From: Gemmatimonadales bacterium
GTDB taxonomy: Bacteria > Gemmatimonadota > Gemmatimonadetes > Longimicrobiales > Gaopeijiaceae
Length of the DNA stretch: 64,000 nt
Assembly: GCA_007695195.1 (NCBI GenBank)
Contig: REEG01000152.1
Span: 29,707-93,706 of the forward strand
Reading direction: 5' to 3'
The number at the start of each line of letters is the position of its first letter. Position 1 is the stretch's first letter. Both the position numbers and the translations under genes were made by a program. Under the pieces are notes generated by a model that saw nothing but the letters and a program-made list of their open reading frames with translations, had not been told where the DNA came from and ran no database searches. Below are positions 37,365-48,135 of this stretch, in pieces.

Positions 37365-37607
37365 ATGGCGGACAGCATCGAGGCACGGGTAAAGGAGATC
37401 ATCGTCAACGAACTGGGCGTGGAGGCCGAAAAGGTCACGCTGGAGGCCTCGTTCGTGGAGGATCTCGGCGCGGACTCCCTGGACACGGTCGAGCTCGTGA
37501 TGGCCTTCGAGGAGGAGTTCGGCGTGGACATCCCGGACGAGGACGCAGAGCAGATGCGGACCGTCGGCGAAGCCGTCGCCTACCTGAAGAAGAGCGAAGA
37601 GTCCTGA
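37365..37607 (+). CDS. acpP: acyl carrier protein
   Basis: Carries acyl chains on a phosphopantetheine arm. The 80-residue acidic protein has S38 in the attachment motif [18 protein letters not shown]. The sequence is the standard type-II ACP. It is flanked by fabG and fabF, and a small hairpin lies directly after its stop. Confidence 0.96.
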   Translation: MADSIEARVKEIIVNELGVEAEKVTLEASFVEDLGADSLDTVELVMAFEEEFGVDIPDEDAEQMRTVGEAVAYLKKSEES

Positions 37608-37613
37608 CCGGGA

Positions 37614-37626
37614 CCCCCTTCGGGGG
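37614..37626 (+). terminator. UUCG-type mini-hairpin between acpP and fabF
   Basis: CCCCC (37614-37618) and GGGGG (37622-37626) with TTC between can also be read as a C(UUCG)G tetraloop on a C/G stem. It is 6 bases after the acpP stop and 30 before fabF. It may stabilise acpP mRNA or attenuate fabF; no T-run follows. Confidence 0.3.
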
Positions 37627-37655
37627 ATGAACATGGGGACAGGGGCTGAACAGGA

Positions 37656-38930
37656 ATGACGAACCGAGTCGGTAGGGAGGTGGTGATCACCGGGGTTGGA
37701 ATGATCACACCGGTGGGAGTGGGGGTGGACGCGGCATGGAATGCGTTGCTGGCCGGCACGTCCGGAGGTGGCGTGGTAACCCACTTCGAGACCGACGAGC
37801 GGTACGCGACCCGGATCGCCTGCGAGGTGAAGGGGTTCGACCCGTCCGGGGTTCTCGAGCCCAAGGAGATCCGACGCTTCGATCGGTTCGCCCAGTTTGC
37901 CCTGGTGGCGGCTGAAGAAGCCATGGGGCATGCCGGTCTGCTCGAAGGAGGCTTCGAGGGGAAGGGCATCGACGCCGGGCGCTTCGGAGTCATCTTCGGG
38001 AGCGGGATCGGCGGGATCCAGACCTTCGAAGAACAGTGCAAGATCCTTCAGGAACGAGGTCCGGGCCGGGTCAGCCCCTTCTTCGTCCCCATGTTCATCC
38101 CCGACATCGCTCCGGGTCTCATTTCCATCCGGTACGGAGCTCGCGGGGCCAATTTCACCACCGTCTCGGCCTGTGCCTCCTCGGCCCATGCCATCGGGGA
38201 GGCCTTCCGGAGCATCCAGCGGGGCGACTCGGACGTGATGATCGCCGGCGGGACCGAGGCCACCATCACACCCCTGACCATGGCCGGTTTTGCCGCCATG
38301 AAGGCCATGTCGACCCGAAACGACGAGCCGGAAACGGCCAGTCGTCCCTTCGACGCCACCCGAGACGGCTTCGTCATGGGCGAGGGCGCAGGTGCCCTGG
38401 TTCTGGAGGCTCGCGAAGTGGCTGAGGCCCGTGGAGCCACCATCCTGGGACAGGTGGCGGGATACGGCCTCTCGGCCGACGCCTACCACATCACGGCCCC
38501 AGCCCCCGACGGAGCCGGAGCCCAGGCCGCTATGCGCATGGCGCTCTCCGACGGAGGACTGGATCCCTCCGAGGTGGATTACGTGAATGCCCACGGAACC
38601 TCCACCCCCCACAATGACCGCTCCGAAACGGCGGCCATCCGGACGGTGCTGGGAAGCCGAGCCGAGGAGATCGTGGTGGGGTCCACCAAGTCCATGACGG
38701 GCCATCTCCTGGGTGCCGCAGGGGCGGTGGAAGCGGTGGTGTCCGTTCTGGCCTGCGGCCAGGGTCGGATCCCCCCCACCATCAATCTCCATGAGCCGGA
38801 TCCGGACTGCGATCTGGATTATGCCCCGGAGGGTGTGAGGGAACGAGAGGTCCGGGTGGCGCTCTCCAATTCCTTTGGATTCGGGGGGCACAATGTCTGC
38901 CTGGCCTTCCGACGCTGGGACGGAAGCTGA
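37656..38930 (+). CDS. fabF: beta-ketoacyl-ACP synthase II
   Basis: Elongating condensing enzyme of fatty-acid synthesis, 424 residues. The Cys-His-His triad is visible: C173 in TVSACASSAHA, the His in NAHGTSTPHND and that in KSMTGHLLGAAG. The N-terminus REVVITGVGMITPVG and the C-terminus SNSFGFGGHNVCLAF are standard for FabF. Last gene of the fab cluster; ispF follows after 86 bases. Confidence 0.95.
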   Translation: MTNRVGREVVITGVGMITPVGVGVDAAWNALLAGTSGGGVVTHFETDERYATRIACEVKGFDPSGVLEPKEIRRFDRFAQFALVAAEEAMGHAGLLEGGFEGKGIDAGRFGVIFGSGIGGIQTFEEQCKILQERGPGRVSPFFVPMFIPDIAPGLISIRYGARGANFTTVSACASSAHAIGEAFRSIQRGDSDVMIAGGTEATITPLTMAGFAAMKAMSTRNDEPETASRPFDATRDGFVMGEGAGALVLEAREVAEARGATILGQVAGYGLSADAYHITAPAPDGAGAQAAMRMALSDGGLDPSEVDYVNAHGTSTPHNDRSETAAIRTVLGSRAEEIVVGSTKSMTGHLLGAAGAVEAVVSVLACGQGRIPPTINLHEPDPDCDLDYAPEGVREREVRVALSNSFGFGGHNVCLAFRRWDGS

Positions 38931-39016
38931 CCCCGTAGCTCGGCCCTTGGGGCCGGCCCTGCTGGATACCGGTACCACTCCAACATCCACGCCGAGCCTA
39001 CCGCCGGAGGTGGCCA

Positions 39017-39496
39017 ATGCGAATCGGGTTCGGGTACGATTCCCACGTCTTCGATCCGGAGCGCCCCTGCATCCTCGGAGGCGTGATCATCCCGGACACC
39101 CCCGGTCTACGGGGGTTCTCCGACGGAGACGCCGTGGCCCATGCCGTCACCGACGCCATCCTGGGCGCCGCCTGCCTGGGCGACATCGGAGCCCACTTTC
39201 CTCCCGGCGAGGACGCATGGCGTGGAGCCGACTCCATGGACCTCCTGGCACGGGCCGTCTCGCTGGTCCGTGAGGCCGGGTATCGTGTGGGGAATGTGGA
39301 CATTACCGTCATCTGCGAGCAGCCGCGCATCGGCCCGGTGGCGACCCGGATGCGGGAGTGTCTGGCCCAGGTTCTCGGCGTGGTCCCGGGCGACGTCTCG
39401 GTGAAGGGAAAGACCAACGAGCGCATGGGGTGGGAAGGGGAGGGGAAGGGCCTGGCCGTGCATGCAGTGGCCCTTCTCCAGGCCTCTCAAAGCTGA
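39017..39496 (+). CDS. ispF: 2-C-methyl-D-erythritol 2,4-cyclodiphosphate synthase
   Basis: Forms the cyclic diphosphate in the MEP isoprenoid pathway. The 159-residue protein begins MRIGFGYDSHVF, where Asp and His bind zinc, continues with GFSDGDAVAHAVTDAILGA, and has IGAHFPPGE and the C-terminal KGKTNERMGWEGEGKGLAVHA split over two motifs. IspD is not adjacent, unlike in many bacteria. GGAGG stands 5-10 nt before the ATG. Confidence 0.95.
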   Translation: MRIGFGYDSHVFDPERPCILGGVIIPDTPGLRGFSDGDAVAHAVTDAILGAACLGDIGAHFPPGEDAWRGADSMDLLARAVSLVREAGYRVGNVDITVICEQPRIGPVATRMRECLAQVLGVVPGDVSVKGKTNERMGWEGEGKGLAVHAVALLQASQS

Positions 39497-39511
39497 ACAG
39501 GCCAGGGCCCC

Positions 39512-40417
39512 TTGGAGCCGGATCCTGACGTTGCCTACCGGATCGAGGCGTTTCGCGATTACCTGGTCTTCGATCGCGGCGTAGCCGAGCGTACGGTCCA
39601 GGCCTACTGCAGCGACGTGGTCCGGTTGTCCGGCTTCCTGCGCACCCGGGGGCGACTGGCGCCGGGCGAGGTGGACCACGAGGACCTTCGTGCCTACCTC
39701 TTCCACCTGAAGGATCTGGGTCGCGCACCCACGACGCTCCGCCGCGCGCTCTCATCCATTCGCAGCTACTTCACCTTCCTGCTGGAAGAGGATGAGCTGG
39801 ACGTCGATCCGTCGGAGCGTCTCGAGTCGCCCAGGAGTTGGCGTCGCCTGCCCACGGTCCTGACTCCCACCGAGGCCGGTCGCCTCGTGGAGGCGGTGTC
39901 CATGGACTCTCCGGTCCACTGGCGGGACCGGGCCATCCTGGAGCTTCTCTATGCCACGGGAATGAGGGTCTCCGAGCTTACCGCCCTGAGGCTCCCCGAT
40001 GCTGTCCTGGAAGAGCGTCTCGTCACGGTGATGGGGAAGGGAAGTCGGCAACGGATCGTGCCGTTCGGAGGCCCTGCCGCCGAGGCCCTGCGTCGATACC
40101 TGACCCAGGTCCGCCCGAAGCTCGACCAGGGCGCATCGGAGGGATCCATCTTCCTCAACCGTCGGGGGACGCCGCTCACACGAATGAGTGTGTGGTCCAT
40201 GGTCAAGGACGCCGCCGACGCCGCAGGGATCGACAAGCGGGTCTCACCCCATACCCTCCGCCACAGCTTCGCCACGCACCTCCTGGAGGGGGGAGCGGAT
40301 CTGGTGGTGGTCCAGGAACTCCTGGGCCATGCCGACATCTCCACCACCCAGATCTACACGCACCTGGACCGGAGCTACATCCAGGACGTCCATCGCACCT
40401 TCCACCCCCGGCGCTGA
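39512..40417 (+). CDS. xerD: site-specific tyrosine recombinase XerC/XerD
   Basis: Tyrosine recombinase expected to resolve chromosome dimers at dif. The 301-residue protein has the N-terminal SAM-like core-binding domain (residues 1-95) and a catalytic domain with Arg in ATGMRVSEL, Lys in GKGSRQR, HTLRHSFATHLLEGG, GHADISTTQIY with the nucleophile Tyr. The ending THLDRSYIQDVHRTFHPR favours XerD, but XerC cannot be excluded. The start is a TTG at 39512. No second recombinase, integrase features or dif-like 28-bp site was noticed nearby, so this is a housekeeping enzyme, not a mobile-element integrase. Confidence 0.87.
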   Translation: MEPDPDVAYRIEAFRDYLVFDRGVAERTVQAYCSDVVRLSGFLRTRGRLAPGEVDHEDLRAYLFHLKDLGRAPTTLRRALSSIRSYFTFLLEEDELDVDPSERLESPRSWRRLPTVLTPTEAGRLVEAVSMDSPVHWRDRAILELLYATGMRVSELTALRLPDAVLEERLVTVMGKGSRQRIVPFGGPAAEALRRYLTQVRPKLDQGASEGSIFLNRRGTPLTRMSVWSMVKDAADAAGIDKRVSPHTLRHSFATHLLEGGADLVVVQELLGHADISTTQIYTHLDRSYIQDVHRTFHPRR

Positions 40418-40433
40418 CCGGCAGCGACCCGGT

Positions 40434-42095
40434 TCAGGGTGACCCGCCCTCGGTTCCGTCTTCCCGATTGGATCCGGCCCTCGCCTGCACGGTGGGGCGT
40501 TCCGGCTCAGGCACCATGGCCAGGAGCTCATCCAGTGTGGAGGCCTGCTGAAGGAGCTCCACCGCCTTGGCCAGGGCCGCGTCGCGACGAATCAGGACCT
40601 CCAGGGACCGGGACATCAACTCGAGGCGCTCGAAGAGGATCCGCTCCAACTGCCACTCCAGATACGCCCGGGTCTCCGCATTCACGACATCGCCGTCCAG
40701 GCCGTCGCCCATGAGACGCTCCACAAACGCATCCAACTCCGCAGCCGGAAACCCCTGGGGGGTCCCACCGGACTCGCGATACCGCTGTGCGACCTGGAAC
40801 GCGCTTTCCTGAAGGCGCTGCTGCAAGGGGATCTCCGCCGAAATGGCCGCGTTGAAGAGGTCCTGCTCCCTGGAAGTCAGGGTATCCGGGCGGATCTCCA
40901 GATCGGGATACACCCCGCCTCCCCCCCAGATGGTGCGCCCCCCTTCGGAGGTGAACCGGGGAATGGAGTCGGGCTCGATGACGCGGCCGTCCCGATCCCG
41001 GGGACGGTTCAACGACCGGCCACGAGGCGTGAACCACTCCCCCGAGGTGAGGCGAATCATGTGGTCGCCCGGGAGGGGAATGACGCTCTGAACGCTCCCC
41101 TTGCCGAAGGTGCGCTCGCCCAGGACGATGGCCCGGTCGTGATCCTGCAGGGCACCGGCCACGATCTCGGAAGCCGAGGCCGAGAAACGGTCGACCAGCA
41201 CGATGATGGGCTTCCCGTGGACCCGGGCCGGGCGGCGTGCGAACGCCGACTCTTCCCGCACGTCGCCGGCTCGCCCCGGCGTCCTGGATCGGGTGGTCAC
41301 GAGGGTTGCCCCACGGTCCAGGAAGAGGTCGGCCAGATTCAGGGATTCATCCAGATAGCCGCCGGGATTCCGCCTCAGATCCAGGATGATTCCCCGGGTG
41401 TCATCCAGTTCGGCCAGGACCGAATCCACCTCGGCGGCGGAATTGCGAGCCACCCGGTCCAGGAGGATGTACCCCACGTCCCCGAAGATCCGCTCCGACG
41501 TCACGGCGGGAATGTGGACCTGTTGCCTGCGGATCCGCACGGGAATGGGCTGTGCGATCCCGTCGCGCTGCACCTTCACCTCCACCGTGGTTCCGATCTC
41601 CCCGCGGATGTTGTTGGAGGCCTCTCCCACCGTCCATTCGGTGGCATCCTGTCCATCCACCTCCACGATCCAGTCCCCAACGAGGAGGCCCTCCTGATCC
41701 GCCGGGGTGTTCCGGAATACCGCCGTGATGGTCACCCGCTCGTTCAGCTCGGTGATCTGGACGCCGATGCCCGCGTAGTTACCGGTGCTCTCCTCTTCGA
41801 AGGCCCGAACCTGATCCGGCGTCAGGACGTCGGCGTAGGGATCGTCCAGCTCCCGGATCAATCCCCGGATCGCCTTCTCCCAGAGTTCGGCCGTGTCTTC
41901 ACCGGAAAGACCGAAGTCCCGGATCGCCTGCAGCGCGCCCAGGAAGACCTCGGCCTCAATGGACGAGTTGCCTCCCGCCCGGTCACGCTCCCCGAAGGTG
42001 AAGGGGGTGAAGGTGGGTTCCTGCTGCGCCGTCGCCGGACTGAAGGAGACGGCAAGGAGGACGGCAAGGAGAGCGGGAACGAAGCGGGCAATCAT
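40434..42095 (-). CDS. S41 family carboxy-terminal processing protease
   Basis: Exported serine protease of the CtpA/Prc family, 553 residues. An N-terminal signal peptide (MIARFVPALLAVLLAVSFSPATA) is followed by a PDZ domain at ~105-185 (GIGVQITELNERVTI, GDWIVEVDG) and the S41 core. The Ser/Lys dyad is S307 in FSASASEI and K332 in RTFGKGSVQ, with spacing as in E. coli Prc. The C-terminal ~150 residues are charged and helical. The gene converges with xerD (16-base gap) and diverges from nadE. A longer open frame upstream overlaps nadE and is not part of the protein. Confidence 0.9.
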   Translation of the reverse strand: MIARFVPALLAVLLAVSFSPATAQQEPTFTPFTFGERDRAGGNSSIEAEVFLGALQAIRDFGLSGEDTAELWEKAIRGLIRELDDPYADVLTPDQVRAFEEESTGNYAGIGVQITELNERVTITAVFRNTPADQEGLLVGDWIVEVDGQDATEWTVGEASNNIRGEIGTTVEVKVQRDGIAQPIPVRIRRQQVHIPAVTSERIFGDVGYILLDRVARNSAAEVDSVLAELDDTRGIILDLRRNPGGYLDESLNLADLFLDRGATLVTTRSRTPGRAGDVREESAFARRPARVHGKPIIVLVDRFSASASEIVAGALQDHDRAIVLGERTFGKGSVQSVIPLPGDHMIRLTSGEWFTPRGRSLNRPRDRDGRVIEPDSIPRFTSEGGRTIWGGGGVYPDLEIRPDTLTSREQDLFNAAISAEIPLQQRLQESAFQVAQRYRESGGTPQGFPAAELDAFVERLMGDGLDGDVVNAETRAYLEWQLERILFERLELMSRSLEVLIRRDAALAKAVELLQQASTLDELLAMVPEPERPTVQARAGSNREDGTEGGSP

Positions 42096-42443
42096 GCGGC
42101 TATCCACGGTCTTGGGGAGGTGCGGGACGAAGCCTCTCGGGTCAAGGGCCCGGTCGAAAGAACAAGCCGGCCCGCCTTCGGTCTTGGTAACCCGAGATGG
42201 GTACGGCGTTCCCGGTCCGGGCCGCACTTCCGGTACAACGTACACCTGCCCCCACGATCCGCCAGCCCACCCCAACCCCATGGCACCAGCGGCCGGCGAA
42301 CGATCCCGGCCCCAGCGGGTTTCAAGACCCGTTGACGCCGGGGCCCGGAAGAGCATCCTTGGAAGAGCAACCTTCAAAGTTTCGAGGAATCCGAGCGGAC
42401 CGTCCCTGCCCTGCGCCCCTGAAGCCGAACCCCATCGTCGTCC
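42096..42443. other. intergenic region between divergent protease and nadE
   Basis: 348 bases with no convincing gene. It must hold promoters for both directions. One candidate for nadE is annotated separately. GC-rich dyads are frequent; the CGGGT/ACCCG stem at 42317-42332 was considered as a tRNA arm and rejected. Confidence 0.5.
42332..42360 (+). promoter_or_regulatory. possible promoter of nadE
   Basis: TTGACG (42332-42337), 17-nt spacer, ATCCTT (42355-42360), 83 bases before the nadE ATG. The -35 box is good; the -10 box is weak compared with other promoters here. Confidence 0.35.
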
Positions 42444-44222
42444 ATGCGAGTCTCCCTGGCACAATTTCATCCCCGGAAGGGGCGAATCCCGGAGAACCTC
42501 GGCCGCATGGCCGGGATGATCCGGGACCTGTCGGCCGGATCCGACCTCATCCTCTTCCCGGAGACGGCCGTCTCCGGCTACTTCGTGGAAGGCGCCGTAG
42601 GTTCGGTGAGCCGCTCCCCGTCCGCCATTGCCACCGCACTGGGTCCGCCCCCGCCCAACGCCGCCGAGATCATCCTCGGGAGCTACATCCCCGGCCCCGA
42701 CGGCGTCGAGAACGCGGCGGTACATCTCACCCCCTCCGGCGAAGTGTGGGAAGTCCATCATGTCCACCGGAAGCTCTTCCTGCCCACCTACGGCGTGTTC
42801 GATGAGTCCCGTTTCGTCGTTCCGGGGCGGGACCTCCGCGCCGTGGAGAGCCGCGTGGGACGGATTGGCCCCATGGTCTGCGAGGACATGCACCACGCCA
42901 TGGTCCCCACCGTGCTGGCGCTGGACGGTGCGGAGGTGATGGTCTGCCTGGCCGCCTCACCGGCCCGCGATTTCTCGCCGGGCCCGGGGATTCCCGGGAG
43001 TCTGGAGCGGTGGGACGCCGTGGGCCGCTCCATCGCCATGGAGCACTCGGTCCACCTCCTGGTGTGCCATCTGGCTGGGAGCGAGGGAGGCAAGCTCTTT
43101 TCCGGCGGAAGTGTGGCCTACGACCCGTCGGGACGGATCCTGGGCCGCGCGCGCCTCTTCCGGGAAGATGTACTGGAGCTGGAGTTGGACCCCGGGGCAC
43201 CTCGACGCGCCCGGAATCGGGCTTCCGTAACGTCGGACCTCCGCACGCGCCTGCCCGTGCTCATCCGGGCGCTGGACCGGGTCCAACGGGAGCGGGTGGA
43301 GTCGGACCGCGTCACACGGGATCGCACCACCGGGACCGGTCCGGTCAGCCCCCCCCCGGCAGCGACCCTTCCGGCCGGACGCCGCCTGCCGGACCCCTCG
43401 GACAGCTCCGTCCTTGATCTGGACCCTGCGCTGGTGGAAGAGGCCCTCGTCTCCTTCCTCCAACACGAGATCTGCGTGCGGCGCGGTTTCCAGCGGGTCG
43501 TGCTGGGACTGTCCGGCGGGGTGGACTCCGCCGTCTCGGCAGCCCTGGCCGTCCGGGCTCTGGGCAAGGAGAACGTCCATGCCTTCTTCCTGCCCTACCG
43601 GACATCGAGTCCGGAGAGCCTGGAGCACGGAAAGCTGGTGGCGCACCACCTGGGACTCTCCCCCCGAACCATCTCCATCACACCCATGGTGGATGCCTAC
43701 GTCCAGGAGGAAGAGGCCGGGATCACGGATCTGCGTCGAGGAAACCTTGCGGCCAGGAGCCGATCGGTGATCCTCTGGGACCAGTCCGCTCGGCTGGAAG
43801 CCCTCCCGCTGGGAACCGGCAACAAGAGTGAGCGCCTCCTTGGCTACTACACCTGGCACGCCGACGACTCGCCTCCCATCAACCCGCTGGGCGACCTCCT
43901 CAAGACCCAGGTCTGGGCCCTGGCTCGACACCTGGGAATCCCCGACGCCGTCATCGAGAAGGCCCCGTCCGCCGATCTGGTCCGGGGGGTTCACGACGAA
44001 GATGAACTGGGGGTCTCCTACAGCGAAGCGGACCTCATCCTGCACTGGCTCCTCCTGGACCATACACCAGGTGAGTTGGAGGCGGCGGGATTTCGCTCCG
44101 ATGCCGTCCATCGGGTGTCGCGCCGCCTTGAGTCCACCCACTGGAAGCGCAGGCTCCCCACCGTCGCCATGGTCTCGTCCACGAGCATTGGCGACTACTA
44201 CCTCCGACCCGTGGACTTCTGA
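42444..44222 (+). CDS. nadE: glutamine-dependent NAD+ synthetase
   Basis: Last step of NAD synthesis, amidating deamido-NAD with ammonia from glutamine. The 592-residue protein is the two-domain form. Residues 1-~265 are a nitrilase-like glutaminase with Glu in LFPETAVSGYF, Lys in HRKLFLPTYG and Cys in PMVCEDMHH. Residues ~325-592 are the synthetase with the ATP loop LGLSGGVDSAVSAA and LPLGTGNKSERLLGYYTWHAD. The linker (about 270-325) is Arg/Pro-rich. It reads divergently from the protease and is followed closely by pabA/trpG. Confidence 0.93.
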   Translation: MRVSLAQFHPRKGRIPENLGRMAGMIRDLSAGSDLILFPETAVSGYFVEGAVGSVSRSPSAIATALGPPPPNAAEIILGSYIPGPDGVENAAVHLTPSGEVWEVHHVHRKLFLPTYGVFDESRFVVPGRDLRAVESRVGRIGPMVCEDMHHAMVPTVLALDGAEVMVCLAASPARDFSPGPGIPGSLERWDAVGRSIAMEHSVHLLVCHLAGSEGGKLFSGGSVAYDPSGRILGRARLFREDVLELELDPGAPRRARNRASVTSDLRTRLPVLIRALDRVQRERVESDRVTRDRTTGTGPVSPPPAATLPAGRRLPDPSDSSVLDLDPALVEEALVSFLQHEICVRRGFQRVVLGLSGGVDSAVSAALAVRALGKENVHAFFLPYRTSSPESLEHGKLVAHHLGLSPRTISITPMVDAYVQEEEAGITDLRRGNLAARSRSVILWDQSARLEALPLGTGNKSERLLGYYTWHADDSPPINPLGDLLKTQVWALARHLGIPDAVIEKAPSADLVRGVHDEDELGVSYSEADLILHWLLLDHTPGELEAAGFRSDAVHRVSRRLESTHWKRRLPTVAMVSSTSIGDYYLRPVDF

Positions 44223-44231
44223 GGCCCTGGC

Positions 44232-44810
44232 ATGCTCCTGGTCATCGACAATTACGACTCCTTCACCTGGAACCTGGTGCAGCATCTGGGCGAGCTCGGG
44301 GCGGACCCGGTGGTGGTCCGCAACGACGAGCACTCGCCGGAGGCGCTGGCGGCCATGTCACCGCGCGCCGTGGTCATCTCTCCGGGTCCCTGTACGCCGG
44401 CCGAAGCGGGGGTCAGCGTGGAGGTCATCCGGCGACTGGGCCCCACAACGCCCCTGCTGGGGGTATGCCTGGGTCATCAATCCATCGGGGAGGCCTTCGG
44501 GGGCCGCACCATCCGTGCACGGAGGGTCATGCACGGGAAGATCGGCCTGGTGCGCCACGGCGGAGAGGGACTCTTCCAGGGCCTTCCGGACCCGTTGGAG
44601 GTGACCCGGTACCACTCCCTGGTGACGGACCCCCATGCGCTCCCTGCTGAGCTGGAGGCTGTGGCGTGGTCCACCGGAGACGGCGCATCCGGGGAGATCC
44701 AGGCCCTGCGGCACCGGAGTTTTCCCATCTGGGGGGTCCAGTTCCACCCCGAATCGCTCTTCTGTCAGGGGGGAAGGGACCTGCTGGAGAACTTCCTCCG
44801 CATGACCTGA
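44232..44810 (+). CDS. pabA: anthranilate/aminodeoxychorismate synthase glutaminase component
   Basis: Class-I glutamine amidotransferase that feeds ammonia to TrpE or PabB. The 192-residue protein has ISPGPCTPAEAG, the nucleophile C79 in GVCLGHQSIGEAFGG and the His/Glu of WGVQFHPES. The sequence cannot separate TrpG from PabA, and in many bacteria one protein serves both. No trpE/pabB is near. It starts 9 bases after nadE, so the two glutamine-using enzymes are probably co-transcribed. Confidence 0.88.
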   Translation: MLLVIDNYDSFTWNLVQHLGELGADPVVVRNDEHSPEALAAMSPRAVVISPGPCTPAEAGVSVEVIRRLGPTTPLLGVCLGHQSIGEAFGGRTIRARRVMHGKIGLVRHGGEGLFQGLPDPLEVTRYHSLVTDPHALPAELEAVAWSTGDGASGEIQALRHRSFPIWGVQFHPESLFCQGGRDLLENFLRMT

Positions 44811-44816
44811 CTCCCT

Positions 44817-44837
44817 GGGAAACCTGGGGTTTCTCCC
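44817..44837 (+). terminator. imperfect hairpin after pabA
   Basis: GGGAAACC (44817-44824) pairs with GGTTTCTCCC (44828-44837), leaving a 2-nt bulge and a 3-nt loop, 6 bases after the pabA stop. Position fits a terminator, although the T-run is lacking. Confidence 0.4.
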
Positions 44838-44885
44838 GTCCCGCCGTCTCGCCTCGCCCCTGCGGTCGTTCCGCCGGGCTCTCGG

Positions 44886-44914
44886 TTGCCGCCGGGCGCC
44901 CTTTCCCCTAGGTT
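44886..44914 (+). promoter_or_regulatory. putative sigma-70-type promoter of pyrG
   Basis: TTGCCG (44886-44891), a 17-nt spacer and TAGGTT (44909-44914). It matches the TTGnnn-N17-TAnnTT form seen before sucC and the TPR gene. It would give a pyrG leader of about 275 nt. Confidence 0.45.
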
Positions 44915-44917
44915 CAG

Positions 44918-44933
44918 TGGCGTGGTTTTTGCA
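44918..44933 (+). promoter_or_regulatory. possible sigma-54 promoter upstream of pyrG
   Basis: TGGCGT-GGTTT-TTGCA matches the -24/-12 consensus TGGCAC-N5-TTGCA with GG and GC exactly 10 bases apart; only the AC of the -24 box differs. rpoN is encoded in this window, so the factor is available. No enhancer site or activator gene was found. Confidence 0.3.
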
Positions 44934-45186
44934 TACAGCGTCCGGAATTTCGGTGGGATGGAGGTCCGGTTTCGCCGTGGAGGTGCAGGCATCGACGGTG
45001 CGAGGCGACTCCGCGGTGTGATCCAGCCCTTCGATCCGGATCCCCAATCGGTTGCAGACGCTACAACACCGGCGGAGTCCTTTCCCTCGTCCCCCCTTGC
45101 ACCCTGCCATGGGGGTGGACACCGGGCGGGATGTCGTCAGAATGGAGGGAACCCTGTCCCGTCCACAGGACCGATTCCACCTCTGA

Positions 45187-47519
<2,333 letters not shown>

Positions 47520-47607
47520 GGGTATCCTGGAGACGGCGTGGCCCCTGCGTTGGAAGGTGCTCTTCCCGGAATGCCGGGACGGGTGACCTCCCAAGGATCT
47601 GGCGGTC

Positions 47608-48135
47608 ATGATACGCCTGGCCCTGGTCTGGGCAATGGTCGGCCTCCTGGTCGTTGCCGTAGGCTGTGACGAGGAATCGGAGATCGCCACCGTCTCTGCG
47701 GAAATGGCGGCCATGGATGCGGACTTCATCGTCCTCGGCGGAGAACAGTTCGTGAGTCAGGACGGCACCACCGAGGTCCATCTGGTCTACGACACCGCCT
47801 TCCAGTGGAACGACTCTGTGAGCGCGGCCCTGCGGAGAATGGCGTTGACCGTTTTCCTGGAAGATGGATCGGAACGCGCCCGGGTCACCGCCGATCGAGG
47901 GTGGCTCGACCAGTCATCCGATCAGATGATCGCCCGGGGCAACGTCCTGGTGGTGGTGCCCGAGGACCAGCGAACGATACGGACCGAGGAGCTCCACTAT
48001 GACCCCCGAATCGGCCAGATCTGGAGTGACTCGGCGTTCGTGATGGAAATCCCGGGCCAGCCTCCTCTCCGGGGCGTCTCCTTCAGCTCGGACCTGGAGT
48101 TCCGGAACTTCCAGGCGCGGGGACGTCGGCCATGA
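47608..48135 (+). CDS. lptC: LPS export protein LptC-like
   Basis: Small bitopic or lipid-anchored protein expected to link LptB2FG to the LptA bridge. The 175-residue protein has one N-terminal hydrophobic segment (LALVWAMVGLLVVAVGC), ending in a weak lipobox. The rest is a beta-rich domain with VTADRGWLDQSSDQMIARGNVLVV, a segment typical of the LptC/OstA jellyroll. Assignment rests on that fold and on the kdsC-lptC-lptA-lptB context. The end overlaps lptA (ATGA). Confidence 0.8.
   Translation: MIRLALVWAMVGLLVVAVGCDEESEIATVSAEMAAMDADFIVLGGEQFVSQDGTTEVHLVYDTAFQWNDSVSAALRRMALTVFLEDGSERARVTADRGWLDQSSDQMIARGNVLVVVPEDQRTIRTEELHYDPRIGQIWSDSAFVMEIPGQPPLRGVSFSSDLEFRNFQARGRRP

Noticed and set aside
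39512..40417. Tyrosine recombinase as a sign of an integrated element
   Set aside because: It matches housekeeping XerC/D, is embedded between metabolic genes, and no attachment repeats or mobile cargo were seen.
42317..42335. tRNA-Ser-like anticodon arm (minus strand CGGGT-CTTGAA-ACCCG, with CTTGAAA)
   Set aside because: The stem leaves a 6- or 8-nt loop, not 7, and no acceptor stem, D arm or T arm can be built around it.
42096..42896. Upstream extension of the S41 protease frame by about 267 residues
   Set aside because: It overlaps nadE antisense and precedes a clear signal peptide starting at 42095.
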